The notes below the pieces were generated by a model, which saw only the letters and a list, made by a program, of their open reading frames with translations, ran no database searches and was not told where the DNA came from. DNA of 64,000 nucleotides, from the NCBI RefSeq assembly GCF_900142565.1, contig NZ_FRBH01000001.1, positions 248,001-312,000 of the forward strand, written 5' to 3'. This stretch comes from Chishuiella changwenlii (GTDB lineage Bacteria; Bacteroidota; Bacteroidia; Flavobacteriales; Weeksellaceae). Numbering within the stretch: position 1 is the first letter of the stretch; every line of letters starts with the position of its first letter. This document shows positions 56,798-64,000 of this stretch, one piece after another. The position numbers were made by a program, and so were the translations under genes.

Positions 56798-57526
56798 CTA
56801 TTTATTTTTTATTACAATGTTCATAAACGTACCTGTTCTTATAATTGAATTGCTTTTTACTTTATATTTCAAAATACCATTTGCATCTAGTTTAATCTCT
56901 TCAAAAACATTTGGATCTGCGTAGGTAACAAAATAATGATATGAAGTGGCTGGTTTAACTAAAGATTCTAATGTATCGTTTGGTGTAACAACTGTTCCTA
57001 CTGGTAAACTAGGATTCGTAGGATCTGTAATACTAGATATTATTGGAGTAGTAAATTGATTTTTATAAAGGTTATATAAATTAACAATGTATTCTCCTCC
57101 TACGTATGTATAATCTGTATTTGTTGTGTCTACTATTCTTGTATCTGTTGTCGCTGTTGGTAAAACGACAGATGGCATGTAAAAGAATTTTGGTGGCGCT
57201 GCAATCGAAGTTTCTGAAACATTTTGCCATCTAGTTCCTGTAAAATAATAGAACCCTTCAGTAGCCATCGCATTGTCAGGTGTACCTGAAGAAACATCAT
57301 CAATAAAAACTAATGTAGACTTTTCTACATTCAACATAGATTGCGCTCTTTGTCTACTAACTCTTGGAATTAAAATTCCTTCTACGTTGGTTAAACTTCC
57401 TGTCCTATTTGTTGCAACGACATCTAATGTTGCTCTTGGATTTTCAGTTCCAATACCTACCTGCGCGTAAGTACTTAAAGAGATAAAAGTTAATACGATA
57501 AATAATAAATGTTTCATCATGATCAT
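56798..57526 (-). CDS. Secreted surface protein with GIGTENPRATLDV motif
   Basis: The 242-residue product has a signal peptide (HLLFIVLTFISLSTYAQ) followed at once by VGIGTENPRATLDV, the same kind of motif that opens the lectin proteins (IGINTNDPTKTLDV). The region EGFYYFTGTRWQNVSE is typical of these proteins, whose rest is beta-rich. Three ATG codons cluster at the start (57526, 57520, 57517). It is the first gene of a two-gene operon with the large surface protein. Confidence 0.72.
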   Translation of the reverse strand: MIMMKHLLFIVLTFISLSTYAQVGIGTENPRATLDVVATNRTGSLTNVEGILIPRVSRQRAQSMLNVEKSTLVFIDDVSSGTPDNAMATEGFYYFTGTRWQNVSETSIAAPPKFFYMPSVVLPTATTDTRIVDTTNTDYTYVGGEYIVNLYNLYKNQFTTPIISSITDPTNPSLPVGTVVTPNDTLESLVKPATSYHYFVTYADPNVFEEIKLDANGILKYKVKSNSIIRTGTFMNIVIKNK

Positions 57527-57615
57527 TTTTTGTTAGTTAGGTTTATATCATTATTAAAAATGGAATCTATTTTCAAATAAACAATAAAGTATAAAGTTCA
57601 TTAAAAAATTTGAAA

Positions 57616-57652
57616 AATAAAAAAAAACACACCAAAAAGTGTGTTTTTTTTA
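57616..57652 (-). terminator. Terminator after folC
   Basis: An AAAAACACAC/GTGTGTTTTT-type stem is flanked by A and T runs. Confidence 0.8.
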
Positions 57653-57682
57653 TATCCTATTGATTTATAAACTAAATCTATC

Positions 57683-58903
57683 TCAAACTACCTCTGCTAC
57701 AACGAATGTACTTCCTCCGATATAAATTAAATCGTGTATTTTTGCATTACTTTTTGCAGCATTTAGTGCTTTATAAACCGAATCAAAAAAATGTTTATCT
57801 TTTATTTCTTCTGGAATAATTTTATACAGTTCATCTATACTATATTTTCTAGGAACATCTGGTTCACAAAAATAATAAGTTGCTTTTTTAGGAAAGAAAT
57901 TTAGAATTGATGTTACATCTTTATCATTAACAAATCCTAATACCAAATGCAATTGATTATATGATTGTTCATTTAATTGTTTTGCAACCTCAACCAAACC
58001 GTGTGGATTATGTGCGGTATCTGCAATAATTAATGGATCATGACCTAAAACATCCCAACGTCCTCTAAGATTAGTATTCTTAATAACGTTTAATAAACCA
58101 GCCTTAATGTTATTATCTGATATTTCCCATCCTTTCTTTTGCATTTGCTCTATAGCAGATAAAACAGTTCTCTTATTTTTAATTTGATATGTTCCTTTTA
58201 AATCTGAAGGTAAATCTTGAAAAAATTTATCTTCAACAAAAATAATTTCTGCATTTCTATTCTTTGCTACTTCTGTAAAAACTGGTTTTGTTTCGCTTGT
58301 TGTTTCACCAATAATAACTGGGGTATCGGGTTTTATTATTCCAGCTTTTTCAAATGCAATTTTATCTAATGTGTCTCCTAAAAATTGTGTATGATCTAAA
58401 CCTATATTAGTTATTACAGCTAATTCTGGTAAAATAATATTTGTTGAATCTAATCTTCCACCTAATCCTGTTTCTATAATTGCTATATCAACTTCTTGTT
58501 GTGCAAAATACTCAAAGGCCATTGCGATTGCAATCTCAAAAAAAGAAGCTTTTTGATTGATAATTTTCTCTTCATGCTTCTCAACAAAATCAATCACAAA
58601 ACTCTCTTCTGCCATTATTCCATTTACACGAATTCTTTCGCGAAAATCTTTAAGATGCGGAGATGTTGTTAATCCAGTTTTATAACCTGCTTCTTGAAAT
58701 ATTGAAGCCAACATATGAGATGTACTTCCTTTACCATTTGTTCCTGCAACATGTATTGATTTAAATTTCTTTTGCGGATTTCCTAAGTATTCACATAAAG
58801 CTGTTATATTGGTTAAATCTGCTTTCATTGCAGAAGCCCCTACACGTTGAAACATTGGTAAATTTGTAAACAACCAATCGATTGTTTCTTGATAAGTTTT
58901 CAT
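57683..58903 (-). CDS. folC: Folylpolyglutamate synthase / dihydrofolate synthase
   Basis: The 406-residue Mur-ligase-family enzyme adds glutamate to folates. The ATP-binding loop GTNGKGSTSH lies at residues 54-63; GLTTSPHLKDFRERI and IIETGLGGRLDSTNI are the folate-binding signatures; ADTAHNPHG is the C-terminal Mur motif. Length is normal. Whether it is bifunctional cannot be read directly. The gene is monocistronic by terminators on both sides. Confidence 0.95.
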   Translation of the reverse strand: MKTYQETIDWLFTNLPMFQRVGASAMKADLTNITALCEYLGNPQKKFKSIHVAGTNGKGSTSHMLASIFQEAGYKTGLTTSPHLKDFRERIRVNGIMAEESFVIDFVEKHEEKIINQKASFFEIAIAMAFEYFAQQEVDIAIIETGLGGRLDSTNIILPELAVITNIGLDHTQFLGDTLDKIAFEKAGIIKPDTPVIIGETTSETKPVFTEVAKNRNAEIIFVEDKFFQDLPSDLKGTYQIKNKRTVLSAIEQMQKKGWEISDNNIKAGLLNVIKNTNLRGRWDVLGHDPLIIADTAHNPHGLVEVAKQLNEQSYNQLHLVLGFVNDKDVTSILNFFPKKATYYFCEPDVPRKYSIDELYKIIPEEIKDKHFFDSVYKALNAAKSNAKIHDLIYIGGSTFVVAEVV

Positions 58904-58942
58904 CTATTCAAATAAATTTACACGAATATACAATTCATCTCC

Positions 58943-58983
58943 ATAAAAAAATCGAATTTCTCAAAAGAAAAATTCGATTTTTA
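58943..58983 (-). terminator. Terminator after nhaA
   Basis: The stem AAAATCGAATTT with its complement has a short loop and a T run on the minus strand. Confidence 0.82.
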
Positions 58984-59002
58984 ATATGTTTTATCTTGAT
59001 TA

Positions 59003-60163
59003 TTAATTAGAATAATCTTGTTTATTCTTTAATAAAACTTTCAATGTAAAGAAACCAACAACCGCAGCAGTTAATGATGCTACGAGAATCATTAGTTTAG
59101 CTTCGTTAATATAATCTGGATCTGTAAAAGCCAACATCGACACAAAAATAGACATTGTAAATCCTATTCCACCAAGAATACCAACACCAAAAACACGTTT
59201 AAAATTAACCGCAGTTGGTAATTCACATAAGCCTAATTTTACAGCAATAAATGTAAATAAAGTAATTCCAATAGGTTTCCCAATTACCAATCCTAAGAAA
59301 ATTCCAGATGCTAAAGGCATACTAAAATGTTCTAAACTTCCACTATCTATTGTAATAGCAGTATTCGCTAACGCAAACAGTGGTAGAATAATAAACGCAA
59401 CTGGTAAATGTAAAGCGTGTTCCATTTTTGCTGATAATGACTTGGCATCATCTTTATCAAATGGAATTGTAAATGCAACTAGAACTCCTGCAATTGTTGC
59501 ATGAATACCAGAGTGTAACATAAACCACCAAACGGCAATACCACCAACTATATAAAATATACTATTTTTAATTTTTGCTTTGTTAAGTGCAAATAGAACT
59601 AATAGGATTGCTATAGCAATTCCGAATTGTGTAAAATCTAATGGTAATTCTGGATTTGGATAAAACAAAGCAATTACTATAATTGCTCCCAAATCATCTA
59701 TAACAGCCAAAGCTGTTAAAAATATTTTTAAGGATAAAGGAACTCGTTTTCCTAACATTGTAATGATGGCTACTGCAAATGCAATATCTGTTGCCATTGG
59801 TATTCCAAATCCACTTATTGTATCTGTTCCATTATTGGTTAAAAAGAAAATGAATGCAGGAATTAGCATTCCTCCAAGTGCAGCAAATATTGGTAAAGTG
59901 GCTTTTTTTATACTAGATAATTCTCCTACAAATATTTCTCTTTTTAGTTCTAAACCAATCAAGAAAAAGAAAATTGCCATTAATCCATCATTAATCCAAT
60001 GCGATAAATGATGTCCAAAGACATTTACTTCCCAAATTCCATGATACGATGATGCAAATGGTGAATTGGCTAAAATTAATGAAAATAATGTGCAAAAGAT
60101 TAAGATGATACCTCCAGAAGTTTGACTTTTGAAGAAATCTTGAAAAAGTTTAGTTGATAGCAT
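59003..60163 (-). CDS. nhaA: Na+/H+ antiporter NhaA
   Basis: The 386-residue antiporter has about 12 membrane helices and the essential aspartate pair in ALAVIDDLGAIIVIALFY (near residues 152-155), as well as PMATDIAFAVAIITMLGKRVP. It exports sodium in exchange for protons. A TATTTTTG box (60184-60191) lies 20 bases upstream, so it may be transcribed alone as well as from the hydroxylase/hydrolase run ahead of it. Confidence 0.95.
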   Translation of the reverse strand: MLSTKLFQDFFKSQTSGGIILIFCTLFSLILANSPFASSYHGIWEVNVFGHHLSHWINDGLMAIFFFLIGLELKREIFVGELSSIKKATLPIFAALGGMLIPAFIFFLTNNGTDTISGFGIPMATDIAFAVAIITMLGKRVPLSLKIFLTALAVIDDLGAIIVIALFYPNPELPLDFTQFGIAIAILLVLFALNKAKIKNSIFYIVGGIAVWWFMLHSGIHATIAGVLVAFTIPFDKDDAKSLSAKMEHALHLPVAFIILPLFALANTAITIDSGSLEHFSMPLASGIFLGLVIGKPIGITLFTFIAVKLGLCELPTAVNFKRVFGVGILGGIGFTMSIFVSMLAFTDPDYINEAKLMILVASLTAAVVGFFTLKVLLKNKQDYSN

Positions 60164-60183
60164 GATATTTTTTAAAGGTTATC

Positions 60184-60191
60184 CAAAAATA
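60184..60191 (-). promoter_or_regulatory. Candidate -7 promoter box of nhaA
   Basis: Minus strand TATTTTTG next to the stop of the upstream hydroxylase gene. No -33 element is visible at the right distance. Confidence 0.4.
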
Positions 60192-61406
60192 CTAAAAAAT
60201 TTTCAAAACCTTTTGTTGATACCATTTACTAAAATTAAAAATTCTTTCTATTATTAAAATTAAAATGAAAGGAAAAATTAAAAGATAATAATAACCTGAT
60301 TCATAAATTATAAATAAGCTAAAAATTAGAAAACGAATATGTTCTAAATACGGAACCCATCTCTTCTGTTCTAATTGTGCACCAATATTAATTAATGTGA
60401 TTAAAACAAAGGCTGTTCCTGTTAATAATGTTAAACTGTCAAGAGAGCTATAAAAATATGTCATTGCTAACATTGTACTAAATGCTACAAAAACCTGAAT
60501 ATTTAAATAAGTCTTAAACGGAAAATGATAACCATCCTTTTTATTCTTTGATAGCCATTTTTTTTCTATCTCTGGTCTAATATCCTGATCCATTACAGCA
60601 GGGCTACCGAAATAAATTTTTAATTTTCCTTTTATTGTTTGCTGTCTTTTGGCTGCTTCATACAATTCTAAATAATAATGAAAATGTTGCCACAAGAAAC
60701 TATAACTTTTAATAGGATGAGTTAACCCATAGTTGGGCTTTTCTTCTTCTGCCTGAAAAGTTCCAAATAATTTGTCCCAGAAAACAAAAACATCTCCATA
60801 ATTTTTGTCTAGATATTTTTCATCTGATGCATGATGCACACCATGTAATGATGGTGTTATTAATATATGTTCTAGCCATCCTAATTTACCAATTACTTGT
60901 GTATGTGTAAAAAATGAATAAACACCATGAACAACCAATATCGCCATTACCAAACTTGGATGAAACCCAACAAAAGGAAGAACACACCAAAATACATTAC
61001 GTACAATTGCTTGTAATGTCGTAATGCGTGCTGCAACGGTATAATTAAATTCTTCTGATTGATGATGTACAATATGTGCTCCCCAAAAAATATTAATTTC
61101 ATGTCCTAAGCGATGGTACCAATACCACACAAAGTCTGTTGCTAAAAGCATTACTATCCAAATCCACCACGTATTGGGTAAAGTAAATAAACGGTAATTA
61201 TCGTAAATAAATATAAATAGTTGATAAAAACTTCCCGTAATAAAGAGGTTAAGTAATCGTTCTGCAATACCAATGGAAATGTTAGAAATAGAACTTTCAT
61301 ATTTAAATACATTTTTCATTTTCTTACGCTTTGCAATCTTATACTCTAACCAAACAAATAAGAAAAAGGCTGGAATTGCAAATGCTAAATATGCTGAATT
61401 TTCCAT
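60192..61406 (-). CDS. Membrane-bound fatty-acid hydroxylase / sterol-desaturase family protein
   Basis: The 404-residue integral membrane protein has the di-iron histidine clusters of the family: WYHRLGHEINIFWGAHIVHH, with HxxxH and HxxHH at about residues 97-115, and LHGVHHASDEKYLDKN with a later HxxHH near 190. It also has several membrane helices. Members hydroxylate lipids or related alkyl chains. The substrate is unknown. It lies four bases downstream of an alpha/beta hydrolase gene, an arrangement consistent with lipid metabolism. Confidence 0.9.
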   Translation of the reverse strand: MENSAYLAFAIPAFFLFVWLEYKIAKRKKMKNVFKYESSISNISIGIAERLLNLFITGSFYQLFIFIYDNYRLFTLPNTWWIWIVMLLATDFVWYWYHRLGHEINIFWGAHIVHHQSEEFNYTVAARITTLQAIVRNVFWCVLPFVGFHPSLVMAILVVHGVYSFFTHTQVIGKLGWLEHILITPSLHGVHHASDEKYLDKNYGDVFVFWDKLFGTFQAEEEKPNYGLTHPIKSYSFLWQHFHYYLELYEAAKRQQTIKGKLKIYFGSPAVMDQDIRPEIEKKWLSKNKKDGYHFPFKTYLNIQVFVAFSTMLAMTYFYSSLDSLTLLTGTAFVLITLINIGAQLEQKRWVPYLEHIRFLIFSLFIIYESGYYYLLIFPFILILIIERIFNFSKWYQQKVLKIF

Positions 61407-61409
61407 AAT

Positions 61410-62123
61410 CTATGCGGATAAAAATTGTGTCAAAAATTTATTGAATACATGTGGTTGCTCCATCATAGGAACATGTCCACAATTATCTATATACTCTAAT
61501 CTAGAATTAGGTAGATGTTGATAAAACTCTTCTGCTACTTCTGGAGGCGTAACATGATCTTGTTTCCCCCAGACCAATAAAACAGGTCGACTAATTTTAT
61601 GTAAAACATCTTTTAAATTTTGTCGTTTTGCATCGCGCGCAATTGCAATAAGTGAAAGTGCTTTTAATGGATTATTTGCTGTTGAATAAACGTCATCTAC
61701 TAGCTCTTTTGTAATGACCTCTTTGGTTTCAAAAACTTCTTCTACTTTAGATTTTATATAATCGTAATCTTTTACTCGAACAAAAGAAGCACTTAGTGTA
61801 TTTTCGAATAATCCTGAACTACCTGCTAAAACAAGTTTTTCGAAGTTATTTGGATTTTTTAACGCATAAAGTAATGCGACGTGTCCTCCAAGTGAATTTC
61901 CGATAAGAATAGGATTTACTATTTTATTTTCTTTTATATATTTTTCAACATAAAATACAAGCTGTTCTAAAGAATTTCTACGAACAGAACGATTGAACAG
62001 AGGTAATTCTGGTGCATAAACGTTATATTCTAAACCTATCGTTTCAATAACTGTTGACCAATTACTAAGACTTCCAAACAAACCGTGAAGAAGAATAACA
62101 TCTCTTTTTGGAATTGTATCCAT
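61410..62123 (-). CDS. Alpha/beta hydrolase
   Basis: The 237-residue soluble hydrolase has the oxyanion motif HGLFGSLSNW, nucleophile Ser77 in GNSLGGH, acid Asp near 190 (WGKQDHVTP) and His near 217 (DNCGHVPMMEQP). It is an esterase, lipase or related enzyme; the substrate is unknown. It is likely co-transcribed with the downstream hydroxylase (3-base gap). Confidence 0.93.
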   Translation of the reverse strand: MDTIPKRDVILLHGLFGSLSNWSTVIETIGLEYNVYAPELPLFNRSVRRNSLEQLVFYVEKYIKENKIVNPILIGNSLGGHVALLYALKNPNNFEKLVLAGSSGLFENTLSASFVRVKDYDYIKSKVEEVFETKEVITKELVDDVYSTANNPLKALSLIAIARDAKRQNLKDVLHKISRPVLLVWGKQDHVTPPEVAEEFYQHLPNSRLEYIDNCGHVPMMEQPHVFNKFLTQFLSA

Positions 62124-62192
62124 AGTTACATTTATTACTTATTATGCAACAAATGTAAAAAAATAATTTAAACTCTACTTAATTAATAGAGT

Positions 62193-63248
62193 TTATATAT
62201 TATAAACAATTCCACTACTATGATCTTTACTTGCTCCAGTAACAGATGCTAAACAATTTATTTGGTTATTACTTTTTCTATATCCTAGATAAGCAAAAAT
62301 TAATGCTTCTTTAAAATCTATTAAATAACTATCTGGAATAATAATTTTTGTTGATACTTTACTTTTTAATAGCTTGATAAGTAGATCATTTTTAGCACCT
62401 CCGCCAGTTATCAACACATTGTTGATATCGTATTGATTAAAGCATTTCACTAATTGATCTACTTCATGAGAAATACAACTAATTAACTTATCTTCAGCAG
62501 AAATCTTATAGTTTTCAACAATTGTTAAGAACTCGTTTTCTATCCATTCAAAACCTAAAGATTTTGGTAAATCTTGTTGATAAAATGGAAGATTATTTAA
62601 TTCATTTACCAAATCTAAATTTACATTTCCTTTTGCTGCTAATTGTCCTTCACTATCATAGTCAAATCCTAATTGGTTCGCATAATGATTAAGAACAATG
62701 TTAACTGGACAAACATCAAAAGCTATTCGCTTTCCATTTCTATTCATCGAAATATTAGAAAATCCACCCAGATTAAGACACGCATCATATTCAGAAAATA
62801 ATAGTTCATCTCCAATTGGAACCAAAGGTGCACCTTGTCCTCCCAAAACAACATCTTGTGTACGGAAATCACAAATTACTTTTTGTTGACAGCGCGAAGA
62901 AATTGCTGCTCCATTCCCTATTTGTAATGTAAAGTTTTTTTGTGGCTGATGGAAAATAGTCTGCCCATGAGATGCAACAAAATCTATGTTTTTTATTTGA
63001 TATCTTTTCATAAATTCTGCTACTTGCTCTCCTAAGTAATACCCAAACTGAATATCTAGTTCGCACAATTCCATTGCAGAAATTGTAAAAGCCTCTTTTA
63101 ATTGATTTCTCAATTCTGTGGAATATTCTATCGTTTCAGCATGTAATATCTCAAAAGAAGTATCCGAATCAAAACGAACATAACAAATATCTAATCCATC
63201 TAAAGATGTTCCCGACATTAGTCCTATACAAAAAGTAGATTTTTCCAT
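62193..63248 (-). CDS. anmK: Anhydro-N-acetylmuramic acid kinase
   Basis: From ATG 63248 the enzyme has 351 residues. It phosphorylates and opens 1,6-anhydro-MurNAc during recycling of cell-wall peptidoglycan fragments. The N-terminal IGLMSGTSLDGLD is the ATP/sugar kinase signature, with SHGQTIFHQP, GGQGAPLVPIGDELLF and ITGGGAKNDLL further on. A longer frame starting at 63278 adds a stretch not seen in the family, so I prefer 63248. Confidence 0.95.
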   Translation of the reverse strand: MEKSTFCIGLMSGTSLDGLDICYVRFDSDTSFEILHAETIEYSTELRNQLKEAFTISAMELCELDIQFGYYLGEQVAEFMKRYQIKNIDFVASHGQTIFHQPQKNFTLQIGNGAAISSRCQQKVICDFRTQDVVLGGQGAPLVPIGDELLFSEYDACLNLGGFSNISMNRNGKRIAFDVCPVNIVLNHYANQLGFDYDSEGQLAAKGNVNLDLVNELNNLPFYQQDLPKSLGFEWIENEFLTIVENYKISAEDKLISCISHEVDQLVKCFNQYDINNVLITGGGAKNDLLIKLLKSKVSTKIIIPDSYLIDFKEALIFAYLGYRKSNNQINCLASVTGASKDHSSGIVYNI

Positions 63249-63350
63249 TGAGTAAAGGTAATATGTTTTTAGACACAAGACTTAAAGTTGTAAGATATAA
63301 GTGATGTTATGAAGTTTGCATTTTAGTTTAATAAATAAAAAGTACAAAAT

Positions 63351-63400
63351 TGAGCTTGTCGAAACATTTATAACTCTATTCTTCGATGGGCTCAGAATTA
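63351..63400. repeat. Dispersed palindromic repeat, copy 2
   Basis: Arms TGAGCTTGTCGAA and TTCGATGGGCTCA flank a spacer that shares words with the copy at 36236. It is shorter and more diverged, without the outer TGTCAT/ATGACA ends. It slightly overlaps the 3' end of the DUF4269 gene. Confidence 0.7.
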
Positions 63401-63931
63401 ATCAAATTCATAATCTAATAATTCGATGTAGGGATTCCCTTCAATATTCAATAACTTACAAAAAGCAGGCTCTGTTTTGTATCCGTTCTCTTTTAAATGG
63501 ATGATTTTTTTTCTAAAATCTTCACCCAAATGTTGTAGAATTTCATATTCCTTGAGCATGTGCAAATATCCATTTTGATTATTTGTAGGAATTGATGAAG
63601 CATAAATTTCAAATGGTAAATTATCTATTGTAAAATTACTCACTAAAATTCTCTCTGATTCTTTTTCATTTACAGTGACACTAAAATCATCGAATTGTTG
63701 AAAATGTAAAAGGATTATATCTTGAAGTTTTTCCACATTATTTGTTTGCAAAATTATATCTACATCACTGTTCTCTACATCTATATTAATCGGAATAGTT
63801 CCCACCACAAGTGGATCATAACCTTCTAATTTTTGAAGAATATTATATTCTGATATGATTCGAAAAGTCTTTTGCTGAAGTGCATTTCCTTTTTCTAAGT
63901 ATGCTATAGCTGTAAAATCTATATTTTCCAT
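63398..63931 (-). CDS. DUF4269-family protein (nucleotidyltransferase-like)
   Basis: The 177-residue protein matches DUF4269: GTIPINIDVENSDVDIIL near residues 44-61 is a minimal nucleotidyltransferase-type motif (GT then D-x-D), and INIEGNPYIELLDYE ends the protein. Family function is not established. A TATTTTTG box lies 23 bases upstream (63954-63961). Confidence 0.82.
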   Translation of the reverse strand: MENIDFTAIAYLEKGNALQQKTFRIISEYNILQKLEGYDPLVVGTIPINIDVENSDVDIILQTNNVEKLQDIILLHFQQFDDFSVTVNEKESERILVSNFTIDNLPFEIYASSIPTNNQNGYLHMLKEYEILQHLGEDFRKKIIHLKENGYKTEPAFCKLLNIEGNPYIELLDYEFD

Positions 63932-63953
63932 TTGGGTAGGTAACTAAATCAAT

Positions 63954-63961
63954 CAAAAATA
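63954..63961 (-). promoter_or_regulatory. Candidate -7 promoter box of the DUF4269 gene
   Basis: Minus strand TATTTTTG, about 23 bases before the ATG at 63931. The window ends before a -33 element could be judged well. Confidence 0.4.
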
Positions 63962-64000
63962 AATATTAATTATAAAAGTAACAACCTCGTTATCGTAGAC

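Overview
The window looks like chromosomal DNA from a Flavobacteriia-type bacterium (Bacteroidota, Flavobacteriaceae or Weeksellaceae). It is strongly A+T rich. Many exported proteins have short signal peptides ending in AQ or GQ. DNA polymerase III alpha carries its own N-terminal exonuclease, and an E1 alpha/beta ketoacid dehydrogenase is fused into one chain. Promoters repeatedly fit the Bacteroidota pattern TTTG-N(18-21)-TAnnTTTG, and Shine-Dalgarno sequences are not obvious. The genus cannot be fixed from sequence alone; an Empedobacter-like organism is only a guess. I see no transposase, integrase, prophage or CRISPR array.

Layout. 1-3.2 kb: the 3' end of acnB followed by a second, mitochondrial-type aconitase. 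3.3-12.6 kb: envelope and metabolic genes (a secreted plug-domain protein, an 1140-residue outer-membrane protein behind a GT9 glycosyltransferase, an SDR, an SH3-like secreted protein, a crotonase). 12.7-18.5 kb: a trp promoter, a trpL leader peptide with three consecutive Trp codons, an attenuator, then trpE-G-D-C-F-B. trpA is absent; the operon runs straight into a five-gene tRNA cluster (Pro, Pro, Arg, Ser, Pro). 19-27 kb: a Crp/Fnr regulator with a RidA protein, a two-fold-repeat membrane protein, a thioredoxin-fold protein, an amino-acid permease and a large methyltransferase. 27-36 kb: a membrane-anchored coiled-coil protein, an M16 protease, the fused E1 dehydrogenase and an S9 oligopeptidase.

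36-43 kb: two recently duplicated secreted C-type-lectin proteins with EPN and WND motifs, a DUF5103 protein, dihydroxyacetone kinase, and an ECF sigma factor with a probable membrane anti-sigma partner. 43-48.4 kb: a tandem duplication of a two-gene module, each an outer-membrane barrel plus an S41-protease lipoprotein. 48.9-49.4 kb: four identical tRNA-Asp genes. 49.5-54.4 kb: trxA and dnaE. 54.5-57.5 kb: a two-gene operon of secreted surface proteins. 57.7-64 kb: folC, nhaA, a sterol-desaturase-type hydroxylase, an alpha/beta hydrolase, anmK and a DUF4269 protein.

The most informative discoveries are the complete trp attenuation apparatus (leader peptide plus three mutually exclusive RNA pairings), a leader peptide whose start codon lies almost at the predicted transcription start, the trpA-less operon, the paired lectins and the duplicated barrel/S41 module. 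A dispersed palindromic repeat (two copies) and a perfect 53-nt palindrome are the main non-coding oddities.
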